Positions 6,107 through 13,370 of a stretch of DNA of 21,981 nucleotides are shown here, piece after piece. The DNA is from Lactobacillaceae bacterium (GTDB lineage: Bacteria > Bacillota > Bacilli > Lactobacillales > Lactobacillaceae): NCBI GenBank assembly GCA_031261865.1, contig JAISIV010000132.1, positions 1 to 21,981 on the forward strand. The letters are read 5' to 3'. Position 1 is the first letter of the stretch. Each line of letters starts with the position of its first letter. Below the pieces are notes generated by a model. The model was not told the DNA's origin. It saw only the letters and a list, made by a program, of their open reading frames with translations, and did no database searches. The translations under genes and the position numbers were made by a program.

Positions 6107-7450
6107 TTAATATAAATCTAAATATCGTTCAATTTCCCATTCTGAAATTGATTGGCGATATGAATCGTACTCTAGTCTTTTTGCTTCGATAAATGTATCA
6201 GCCACTCGGTTGCCAATGGCATCCTTAACTATCGCGTCAGTCTGAAGATAGGTTAGTGCTTGATTTAGTGTTTCTGGGAGGTCTTTGATACCTGCTTTTG
6301 CACGTTCAGCGGCATCCATTAAGAATATGTTTTGATCAACAGAATCTTTTGGTGTAACTTTCTTTTCAATTCCATCTAAACCGGAAGCGAGAATAGCTGA
6401 GAATGCTAGATATGGATTTGCCGTTGGGTCCACTGCTCTTAATTCGAGGCGAGTAGATTTTCCACGCGACGCCGGGATACGAATCATAGGTGAACGGTTC
6501 GAAGCTGACCAAGCCACGTAAACAGGTGCTTCAAATCCTGGTGTCAAACGTTTATAAGAGTTGACGGTTGGATTAGTAATCGCTGTGAAGTTAGTGGCAT
6601 GTTCAAGTAATCCACCAAGAAATTCGTAAGCAATAGTAGACAAACCATGTCCATCATTTTTGTCTTCAAAGACATTTTCTCCATCTTTGAACAAACTCAT
6701 ATTGGTGTGCATTCCGTTACCGTTAATGCCTGAAATTGGCTTCGGCATGAAGGTTGCGTAATAGCCATTTTGGCGAGCGATAGTTTTAACAATTAATTTG
6801 AAGATTTGGATATTGTCTGCTGCTCGAAGTGCGTTAGCATATTTAAAGTCTACTTCATGTTGACCGGGAGCCACTTCATGATGAGCGGCTTCAACTTCAA
6901 AGCCCATTTTTTCTAAAGTGAGCACGATTTGACGTCGTGTTTTTTCACCTAAATCAAGTGGCGCTAAATCAAAGTAACCACCATTATCGTTAACCTGTAA
7001 AGTTGGTTTACCTTCTTCATCAGTTTTAAACTAGAAAAATTCCGGTTCGGTTCCTAAATTGAACTCATCGAAACCTTGTTCTTTCATTTTCTCTAATTGA
7101 GAAATTAAACGATATCGTGGATCACCTTCAAAAGGAACACGTGAAGAAGTATAAATATTAGCGATAACCATTGCTACACCCGCGTCTTGGCCAGCAAGTG
7201 ACGCTGGAAGAACTTTAAAAGTTTCTAAATCAGGATATAGATACATATCAGATTCTTCAATACGGACGAATCCATCAATTGACGAACCATCGAACAAAAG
7301 GTCATTGTTAAGTAATTTTTGCAATTGAGAATTAGGAATTTCAACATTCTTAATTACACCAAAAACATCGGTAAACATCACGCGGATGAATTCAATATTT
7401 TGTTCCTCGACAATTTTCGTAATTGATTCTTTTGTTAATTGTTCTGCCAT
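6107..7450 (-). pseudogene. glnA: Glutamine synthetase (type I) interrupted by an in-frame amber codon
   Basis: GlnA makes glutamine from glutamate, ammonia and ATP, and in its feedback-inhibited form activates GlnR. The frame from ATG at 7450 to the stop at 6107 spans 447 codons, close to the 444 residues of the Bacillus protein. Codon 140 (7031-7033) is TAG. Reading stays in the same frame on both sides: NLGTEPEFF, then stop, then FKTDEEGKPTLQ. Homologues have leucine here (EPEFFLF), so one base change, TTG to TAG, explains it. All downstream signatures are intact: HHEVAPGQHEVDF, NGNGMHTN, NPTVNSYKRL, NRSPMIRIPASRG, RLELRAVDPTANPYLA. The 139-residue product would lack most of the active site. 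A fragment could restart at GTG 6925 but has no ribosome site. A sequencing error or amber suppression are alternatives. Confidence 0.85.
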
Positions 7451-7752
7451 TATTTTAATCTTCCAATCTTAATAAATTCATTTTGATATTGCCGTAATTT
7501 TTCTCGATAATCATCGTCGGATTTTTGAACTTTGTTTCGGATTTCTTCTATCTTCTCACCCGAAGAAATCATATTCGAAATTTCAATCAGACGGTCAACC
7601 TCATCTAAAGAATACTTTCTTTGTTGTTTTTCCCTAAGAGGGACAACTAACTGCTTTTCCTCGTAATAACGAATCTGGCGATCAGACAGGCCAGTCAAAG
7701 CTCTGACGACATTCATCGGTAAAATGGACAAATCTTTTTGTAATGAAACCAC
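7450..7752 (-). CDS. glnR: Nitrogen regulator GlnR (MerR family)
   Basis: 100 residues, a repressor of glnRA and nitrogen-uptake genes when glutamine is plentiful. The MerR-type helix-turn-helix is seen in VVRALTGLSDRQIRYYEEKQLVVPLREKQQRKYS (about residues 15-48), followed by the short C-terminal helix region that senses feedback-inhibited GlnA. The start is GTG at 7752 with AAGGAG 6 nt upstream. The stop overlaps the glnA start (TAATG), so the genes are translationally coupled. If the glnA stop codon is real, GlnR would lack its activating partner and the regulon would be expected to be derepressed. Confidence 0.95.
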   Translation of the reverse strand: MVSLQKDLSILPMNVVRALTGLSDRQIRYYEEKQLVVPLREKQQRKYSLDEVDRLIEISNMISSGEKIEEIRNKVQKSDDDYREKLRQYQNEFIKIGRLK

Positions 7753-7778
7753 TCAATACTCCTTAATTAAAATAAACA

Positions 7779-7806
7779 ATACTACAATAATTTGAGTTAA
7801 TGTGAG
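7779..7806 (-). promoter_or_regulatory. glnR promoter
   Basis: Minus-strand -35 CTCACA (7801-7806), 16-bp spacer, -10 TAGTAT (7779-7784); four of six matches in each. The -35 sits inside the GlnR box, the arrangement expected for repression. Confidence 0.55.
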
Positions 7807-7817
7807 AAAAACTAACA
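7801..7817. promoter_or_regulatory. GlnR/TnrA operator box
   Basis: TGTGAGAAAAACTAACA matches the GlnR/TnrA consensus TGTNAN7TNACA exactly. It starts directly after the miaA stop codon (7818-7820) and overlaps the glnR -35, so bound GlnR should block glnRA transcription. Confidence 0.9.
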
Positions 7818-8573
7818 TTAGTTTAAAAATTGGTCTACTTTTTTATCGATTTGGTCTATATTTTCTTTTGGTACAAACCAATTAATATCCGAAAATTGAT
7901 TCTTAAAAAAGGTGATTTGTCTTTTGGCGTAATGCCTAGTATCTTTTTTGATTAATTCACTGGTTTCTTCTAAACTTTTTGTTCCACTAAAGAAATCTAA
8001 AAATTGTGAATAACCGATGGCGTGTGATGACTGTGAAGTTAAATGATTCTCGTAAAAAAGCAATTTAGCTTCATCCACTAAACCGTTTTCCAGCATTGAA
8101 TCAACTCTGGCATTTATTTTTCTGTATAAGTCTTGTCGATTAGGAAAATTTAAACCGATAATTAGAGCATCGAAAATCCTATTTTCTTGATTTATTTTTG
8201 AAGGTACATCATCTTTTGATTGATTCGGACCTGGCAGAATACGGTCGCCTAAAAGCGTTTGAATAAAGAAACCAGATCCACCAACGATAATTGGTATTTT
8301 GCCATCTTGAATTATCTGGTCGATAATTCTGCGGGCGTCCCGCATGAATTCAAAAGCCGAATACCTTTCATCGTTTTCCTTAATATCGATCAAATGGTGT
8401 TTAGCCTGTCTTTGTTCTTCTGGGGTGGGCTTAGCAGTCCCAATATTTAGATTTTTATAAATTTGATAGGCGTCACCATTTACAATTTCCCCGTTGAATT
8501 TATTCGCCAGATGGATTCCCAACTCTGTTTTGCCAGTTGCGGTGGGTCCAACGATTACAATAATTTTTCGCAT
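7818..8573 (-). CDS. miaA: tRNA dimethylallyltransferase, shortened
   Basis: MiaA prenylates N6 of A37 in tRNAs reading codons that start with U. 251 residues, against about 300-315 usually. Present: P-loop GPTATGKT (9-16), GDAYQIYKNLNIGTAK (33-48), HHLID (59-63), GGSGFFIQTLL (98-108), AIGYSQF and RHYAKRQITFFKN near the C-terminus. Between LLGD (110) and ALIIGL (136) only about 25 residues remain, where the Bacillus enzyme has about 80. This removes most of the helical insertion domain that clamps the anticodon stem, including the NxRRVIRALE segment. The frame is uninterrupted, so this is a clean shortening. ATG at 8573 follows a T-run and hairpin with no ribosome site. Followed by glnR. Confidence 0.9.
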   Translation of the reverse strand: MRKIIVIVGPTATGKTELGIHLANKFNGEIVNGDAYQIYKNLNIGTAKPTPEEQRQAKHHLIDIKENDERYSAFEFMRDARRIIDQIIQDGKIPIIVGGSGFFIQTLLGDRILPGPNQSKDDVPSKINQENRIFDALIIGLNFPNRQDLYRKINARVDSMLENGLVDEAKLLFYENHLTSQSSHAIGYSQFLDFFSGTKSLEETSELIKKDTRHYAKRQITFFKNQFSDINWFVPKENIDQIDKKVDQFLN

Positions 8574-8600
8574 AAAAAAAGTCTACCTTAGTAGACGTTT
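8574..8600 (-). terminator. Terminator-like hairpin between yhaM and miaA
   Basis: Minus-strand GTCTAC (8591-8596) and GTAGAC (8581-8586) with loop TAAG, flanked by A and T runs that can extend the stem, followed by seven T that run straight into the miaA ATG at 8573. It fills the gap between the two genes, leaving no room for a ribosome site. Confidence 0.75.
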
Positions 8601-9580
8601 TAGTGGTTATCAGTAGCTTTGTAATACTTTTTGCCATCGGCCGCGAAAACTTTTTCGCTGAAATCACCAGGTTCTGTATTTGTGAGAGCGCCCTGAATTG
8701 ATTGAATTTTGGCATCAATGTTGTCAGCTTGTGAAAGGATGAAAGCTTCTAGGGTTTCTGGTTCAACAGGAGTGCTCCATTCTAGTTTTCCCTGATGAGA
8801 CAGAATCATATGTCTCAACAAAATAACATCTTCAGCATCTTGGTTGTAGCCGAGCTTTTCGACAATTTTTACGACAATCTCATCTGAAATGACGATGTGA
8901 CCAATCAAGGTTCCAGCAACCGTGTAACTGGTTCCTCCAGTAATACTTAATTCTCTAATTTTTCCGGCATCATGCAATAAGGCACCAGCAATCAAAAGAC
9001 TTCTATTTATCATTTCATCCGGATAGTTGTCTGCAATACTGAGAGCTAGTTTAGCAACTAAAATTGAATGCCAAGCTAAACCACCGGGATAAGCTTGGTG
9101 AATTGATTTAGCGGCAGGAAATTCGAAATACTCTTTCCCTGATTGCGTTAGGAATTCTCTTAGAACACGATTCCAGATTTCATTATCGACTTGTAACAAA
9201 AGTTCGTTAACCTCATCTTGCAATTGTTCTTTAGTTAAAGGAGCTATCTCCATATATAAACTTTTTTTAGAAAGCGGATCGCTTTCAGGCATTAGAGTAA
9301 TTACTTGGGCCGAATTATTAGGATTAATAGCAATCTGCTTTGTCCCTTTGAATTCATCAAGAACCGTTTGAATATAAACGACACTACCTTGAACAAATTG
9401 TTCGATATTTTCAGGCGTCGCGCTCCAAACCTTTAGTGGAAGAGTACCTGTTTTATCTTGCATCGAGATGTCTAAATATTGACTGCCGTTAGATGCCGTT
9501 TTAACAGTGACTGAAGAAAGCAAAAAATGACCAGAAACCTGGTCATTTTTGTTGAGTTTTTTAATATCTTTAATTTGCAT
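8600..9580 (-). CDS. yhaM: 3'-5' exoribonuclease YhaM
   Basis: 326 residues, slightly longer than the Bacillus enzyme (314). YhaM trims RNA 3' ends in Firmicutes. The N-terminal OB-fold (about residues 15-90) shows ASNGSQYLDISMQDKTGTLPLKVW. The HD domain shows LAWHSILVAKLA, LLHDAGKI, TLIGHIVISDEIV, LRHMILSHQG and SQADNIDA, so the metal ligands look complete. ATG at 9580 is 10 nt after the YhaN-like gene and has no ribosome site; homology supports this N-terminus. A promoter in the end of the upstream gene could start a nearly leaderless transcript. Codons 11-19 encode a 12-bp perfect hairpin. The YhaO-YhaN-YhaM neighbourhood is conserved in Firmicutes. Confidence 0.93.
   Translation of the reverse strand: MQIKDIKKLNKNDQVSGHFLLSSVTVKTASNGSQYLDISMQDKTGTLPLKVWSATPENIEQFVQGSVVYIQTVLDEFKGTKQIAINPNNSAQVITLMPESDPLSKKSLYMEIAPLTKEQLQDEVNELLLQVDNEIWNRVLREFLTQSGKEYFEFPAAKSIHQAYPGGLAWHSILVAKLALSIADNYPDEMINRSLLIAGALLHDAGKIRELSITGGTSYTVAGTLIGHIVISDEIVVKIVEKLGYNQDAEDVILLRHMILSHQGKLEWSTPVEPETLEAFILSQADNIDAKIQSIQGALTNTEPGDFSEKVFAADGKKYYKATDNH
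9523..9550 (-). terminator. Terminator-like hairpin inside the start of yhaM
   Basis: AAAAATGACCAG (9539-9550 on the minus strand) pairs perfectly over 12 bp with CTGGTCATTTTT (9523-9534), loop GTTT, with an additional T after the stem. It covers codons 11-19 of yhaM. It could terminate transcripts coming from the YhaN-like gene or attenuate yhaM itself. The structure is certain; the function is inferred. Confidence 0.7.
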
Positions 9581-9589
9581 GTTAGAAAT

Positions 9590-9617
9590 ATTATATACGT
9601 GTTGTGTTGGAAGTTAA
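9590..9617 (-). promoter_or_regulatory. Possible yhaM promoter
   Basis: Minus-strand -10 TATAAT (9590-9595) and -35 TTAACT (9612-9617), spacer 16 bp, within the last codons of the YhaN-like gene. The -10 ends 9 nt before the yhaM ATG, so the RNA would have a leader of only about 2-3 nt. Confidence 0.45.
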
Positions 9618-11804
9618 TGAAGAATCAGCAAAAGCGGTAAAGTAAATAACTTGATAGACTTTCGAGATTTGTTGAAGAATATCCAGCATTGCGCGTTTTC
9701 TAGTGGCATCAAAATTAACAAAACCATCATCGATAATGATTGGGAAATTATTAATGTCACTCATACTTTCAGCGAGAGCCAACCGGACGGCGATATAAAG
9801 TTGTTCAGCAGCACCTTTTGAAAGTTGTTCAAGAGTGAATGTTTGTCCATTCTGATGAAGGAGAACGATTTGTTCATCTTTGAAACCAACATTTGTATAG
9901 AAACCACCAGTTAACTCAGAGAAAATAGCAGCCGATTCTTCTAAGATGATTGGCATCTTATCTTTGGTAATTGAAGCTAACGTTTGTTGAATCCAAAGAT
10001 TTGTGAATCGATATGAATAGAACTGGACCAGTTTTTGATCAATTTCTGCTTTAAGACTTTCAAGTTCTTGATTGAGATATAGCAAAGAATCGTTCTTGGC
10101 AACTGATTTTATTTCGACCGCCAAATCCATTTGTTCTTTTTCTAGGGCATCAATTCGGTTTTTAACTGGGGAATTTTTCAACTCTTCCAGACGATCTTGA
10201 ATTGCCTGTTGACTTGAAAAATGTTGCAAATCATCTAGCACATCAGGCGTCAATAAAGTACTAAGTCGATCCAACTCTTGTTCGCGATTTTTAAGTAAAT
10301 CGTTGTGGATGCGTTTTGCCTCAAATGATGGATAATCTCTCACACCGTACTTAATCATCAAACCTTTTTGCTTGTCAATCAATTGTTGAACATCTGTACC
10401 AGCAACAGCTCCGTTATCGACGCCTTGCAGATTATCGATTCTGCTAAATAAAGTTTCAAGGTTTGTTACAACAGTACTTGGATCTAAGGAATCTAAGTTA
10501 GGAATAAACTCTCTTAACAAACCAGCCGGTGCTAATTTATCTATGACAGCTTCTTGGGACTGCTCGAGTTCTGTACCTAGTCGGTTTTCAATCGTTTGAG
10601 TGTCGTCGCCACCTACCTTAAAGAAATAGATAACGACTGCCCAGATGATGAGGACAATTGAAATGGCCGCAACGGGAATCAAAAATGCCGGTTTTACGAA
10701 GTAAACAATTGCCGATCCAAGAATTGCAATTACTGCTAGCACTAGGGCTACAATATTTTTAATTTTACCTATGCCGTTTTGTTTCTTAGCTACTGGTGTA
10801 TTTCCGTCAGTTACATATTGCATTAACTCGGCATGGATTTCGTTTTGTTGAGCAAGATCACCTTTAATTTCCGGTAAAGCAAACCTCAAATCTTCCAATG
10901 CAGCAATGTTATTTGTGTACGTTGAAAGCAGTTCTTGATCATCTAAATTTAAATTGGATTGATCAACTGGCGTGTCAGCTTGGATTTGTTTTTGCAAATC
11001 TTCAATCAAATTAACGTCGATAGGATGGAATTCAATCGGTTGACTTTCATCATTTAATAACTTTTGATACTCAACGTTATCGTTATACAGTGGCGCCAAT
11101 CGTTCTAATTGATCGATTTCTTTTTTACGAGAATCATTTTGTTGATTTAATTTAATTAATTCTTGATTGACTTCATCTAAACGCTTGTTTTGTCTTGCAA
11201 CATTACCATCTTTAGATTGGAGATCCTTTTGGCGATTAACCAAGCGCGTATATTGTTCCAACAAAACGTTAACTTCACCGCGTTCAGAACTATCACTATG
11301 TAACAATAACTTGGCATTTCGTTCAGATTTTGAAGAAAGGCCATAAAGACTTTCACTATCAATCGAACCAAGTCGCAGAATCAAGCCTTCAAGTTGTTCG
11401 TTATTTAATGAGTTGGCATAATTTAGTTGATTTTGACTAAGACTAAATACTTCTTCAAAAGTTTTTCTAGTAAAAGGTGCTGTCCAAGTAGCAAGCATTT
11501 CTTCAGGATTGTCAACAAAGCCACCTTGTGCATCATAAATAATCAAACCGTTATCGCGTGTGCGCTCAACCGTATAAGTGATGTCGTTTTGGTTGATAGT
11601 TAAAACCCCACCATAATTTTCGACAGTATTCGCCACGTATGGGTTGTTTTTAGGAAAACCAAAAACTATGTCAGTAATCAACTGACGCATAGTTGATTTT
11701 CCGGCCTCATTATTTCCAAGAATAACTTGCAGGTTTCGGTTGAAAGCAATGTCGACGTTTTTCAATTGTCCATAAGAAATAACTCTTAAATTATCAATAA
11801 TCAT
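9591..11804 (-). CDS. YhaN-like SbcC/Rad50-family ATPase with central membrane segments
   Basis: 737 residues, shorter than Bacillus YhaN (about 960), mainly through shorter coiled coils. The N-terminal half of an ABC/SMC-type ATPase carries Walker A GNNEAGKST (30-38). Two coiled-coil stretches flank a pair of hydrophobic segments (350-370 and 373-396), the hallmark of YhaN as opposed to cytosolic SbcC. The C-terminal lobe has the signature LSKGAAEQ (661-668) and Walker B IIIDDGFVNFD (689-699). The usual switch histidine after FTC is missing: the text reads IYFTAFADS. The start overlaps the YhaO-like stop (ATGA, 4 nt), so the two are coupled. The function is presumed DNA- or membrane-linked and poorly known even in Bacillus. 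Confidence 0.88.
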   Translation of the reverse strand: MIIDNLRVISYGQLKNVDIAFNRNLQVILGNNEAGKSTMRQLITDIVFGFPKNNPYVANTVENYGGVLTINQNDITYTVERTRDNGLIIYDAQGGFVDNPEEMLATWTAPFTRKTFEEVFSLSQNQLNYANSLNNEQLEGLILRLGSIDSESLYGLSSKSERNAKLLLHSDSSERGEVNVLLEQYTRLVNRQKDLQSKDGNVARQNKRLDEVNQELIKLNQQNDSRKKEIDQLERLAPLYNDNVEYQKLLNDESQPIEFHPIDVNLIEDLQKQIQADTPVDQSNLNLDDQELLSTYTNNIAALEDLRFALPEIKGDLAQQNEIHAELMQYVTDGNTPVAKKQNGIGKIKNIVALVLAVIAILGSAIVYFVKPAFLIPVAAISIVLIIWAVVIYFFKVGGDDTQTIENRLGTELEQSQEAVIDKLAPAGLLREFIPNLDSLDPSTVVTNLETLFSRIDNLQGVDNGAVAGTDVQQLIDKQKGLMIKYGVRDYPSFEAKRIHNDLLKNREQELDRLSTLLTPDVLDDLQHFSSQQAIQDRLEELKNSPVKNRIDALEKEQMDLAVEIKSVAKNDSLLYLNQELESLKAEIDQKLVQFYSYRFTNLWIQQTLASITKDKMPIILEESAAIFSELTGGFYTNVGFKDEQIVLLHQNGQTFTLEQLSKGAAEQLYIAVRLALAESMSDINNFPIIIDDGFVNFDATRKRAMLDILQQISKVYQVIYFTAFADSSLTSNTTRI

Positions 11805-12982
11805 CTCATTTCCTCACTGTGATTCACTAAAGTCTTTGCATTCTGCGAAATTTTGGCCATCACCTGATCATTTAGTAGATCCGTGAGAACAAACGGTGCT
11901 TCATCCTTAAAACGTTTGGTAACAACCTCGGACAAATTATCCAACTTGAAAATTTCATTTCCGAAAAGATTCCAAGTGCCTTGATCAATTGAAGTTTGCA
12001 AAACGTTAGAAGACGAATTTGGATCACTGTAAGCAACGCTAGCGACATAGAAATTTTTATCTTCTGTCATTTTATTTAGTTGCTGGGCAAAATTACCGAA
12101 GTTTGTCTCGGAGAAAAGTTTGCCATTAAAAGTTCCATCAGAACTCACCAAATTCACCGAATAAAGGCTGAAAATCGACTCTGGTAATTGCTGTGCAACT
12201 GCTTCGATGATTTTAGAAACTGGTTGTTTTACGTCGACAGGAATTTCGATGTCGTGAAACTCTATTGCATTCGTATGGATAAAGTCGGGTTTCAAAGTGC
12301 CGGTTTCGTCGGTTTCAACATAAATAACCCCATGGGCACCACTTTCGGAAGGATTCGTCCCCTGAACTGCTCCCGGATAAGCGATGAAAGGTTTTTGGTT
12401 CATAATCGCGACATTTTTTGCTCCACCCAAAGCGAAATAATCGTAGCCTAAATTGGTTAATTGATCCACTGAGACCGCAATCGTACTAGCGACATCCGAG
12501 ACCACACCGTTCAAAACACCAATATGATAATTGACTTCGTTATTTCTGATCGGCATTGATTTAAACGTATCAGGGCCGCTTCCAGACTGAGTTTTACTTG
12601 CCCCAGAAATTGCAACACTAGTACCGTCAGGCGTACTGAAAATTTGGGTATCACCAGATTCCGTGAATACGTATACATTGTCGCTAAAATTCACAGTTCT
12701 ATTAATATCCATAGTAATGAACACGTTGATATTTTTGTCTGCCAACAATGAAAATTGTTGGTCCAAAAAATCTTGAACAAATGCAACGTTAACTTCTTGG
12801 AACAACAAGCCCCCGCTAATAACGATAAAATCAACTTCTTTTGAAATGGCATATTTAACAATGTTTTCAAAAGAGGTGAAAAGTGAATTGAAAATAACCT
12901 CCTCTTTTTGAGGCGTGGTTTTGATTACGGTATCAGTAATTGGTCGGCCAAGATTGGCATCTGAAAAGTGGATAAATTTCAT
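11801..12982 (-). CDS. YhaO-like SbcD-family metallophosphoesterase homologue, catalytic residues lost
   Basis: 393 residues, the partner of the YhaN-like ATPase. The family frame is recognisable: MKFIHFSDANLG, VDFIVISGGLLF, YHIGVLNG, YFALGG, IAYPGAVQG. In active YhaO/SbcD these read DLHL, GDxxD, GNHD, LLHGH and LGHIH. Here they are DANL (D8 kept, H to N10), GGLL (D to G58), MDIN (91-94), LNGV (H to N158) and LGGAK (G187, K189). Essentially all metal-binding residues but the first aspartate are gone, so nuclease activity is not expected. A structural role with the ATPase is likely. The only nearby ribosome site (AAGGAG) lies before a hairpin about 30 nt upstream of ATG 12982. Confidence 0.85.
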   Translation of the reverse strand: MKFIHFSDANLGRPITDTVIKTTPQKEEVIFNSLFTSFENIVKYAISKEVDFIVISGGLLFQEVNVAFVQDFLDQQFSLLADKNINVFITMDINRTVNFSDNVYVFTESGDTQIFSTPDGTSVAISGASKTQSGSGPDTFKSMPIRNNEVNYHIGVLNGVVSDVASTIAVSVDQLTNLGYDYFALGGAKNVAIMNQKPFIAYPGAVQGTNPSESGAHGVIYVETDETGTLKPDFIHTNAIEFHDIEIPVDVKQPVSKIIEAVAQQLPESIFSLYSVNLVSSDGTFNGKLFSETNFGNFAQQLNKMTEDKNFYVASVAYSDPNSSSNVLQTSIDQGTWNLFGNEIFKLDNLSEVVTKRFKDEAPFVLTDLLNDQVMAKISQNAKTLVNHSEEMR

Positions 12983-12984
12983 GA

Positions 12985-13011
12985 TAGTAAAAAAATCGGT
13001 AAAAACCGATT
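12985..13011 (-). terminator. Terminator-like hairpin between yheA and the YhaO-like gene
   Basis: Minus-strand AATCGGT (13005-13011) and ACCGATT (12994-13000), 7 bp, loop TTTT, followed by a T-run. It lies between the AAGGAG motif overlapping the yheA stop (13014-13019) and the next ATG (12982). Confidence 0.7.
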
Positions 13012-13017
13012 ATCTCC

Positions 13018-13356
13018 TTATTGGTAAAGTGAATTCAAAGGGTCAGTCAAAGCGTCATTAGCCTCTTGTAAGAGACCATTAACTGCGTTTTCAGCTTCAC
13101 TTAACTTTTTAATTGGTTCTAAAAGTTGTGCTGCATTGGTAATTTCTTGCCATTTTTTAATCTGATCTTCTGTAGGTTGTTGCCCGGTCATTTGGATTTG
13201 TTGAATTTCAACTTGAGCGTCTTGGAATTCGGCAAATGCTCTAGAGGATTCTTCGTCCGCTTTAACAACGTCTAAAGCTTCCACTAGGTTCTTGTATTCT
13301 TCAGTGTCTTTTAAGGACTCTGCGGTTTGGTTCAAAAGTTCTTTAAAATTAGCCAT
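13018..13356 (-). CDS. yheA: YlbF/YheA-family helical protein
   Basis: 112 residues, all-helical and acidic, of the YlbF/YmcA/YheA superfamily. Visible family patterns are LNQTAESLKDTEEYKNLVEAL, SRAFAEFQDAQVEIQ and QKWQEI-like KKWQEITNAAQLL. Other superfamily members (YlbF, YmcA) act with Y-complexes on RNase Y; the role of YheA is not established. ATG at 13356 is preceded by CGGAGA. It follows argS after 14 nt, so it is probably co-transcribed with it, and it precedes the YhaO-like gene, a neighbourhood conserved in Firmicutes. Confidence 0.88.
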   Translation of the reverse strand: MANFKELLNQTAESLKDTEEYKNLVEALDVVKADEESSRAFAEFQDAQVEIQQIQMTGQQPTEDQIKKWQEITNAAQLLEPIKKLSEAENAVNGLLQEANDALTDPLNSLYQ

Positions 13357-13370
13357 AGTTTATCTCCGTT

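Noticed and set aside
7818..8573. Frameshift as the cause of the short MiaA
   Set aside because: One continuous frame carries motifs on both sides of the missing domain, so it is an in-frame shortening.
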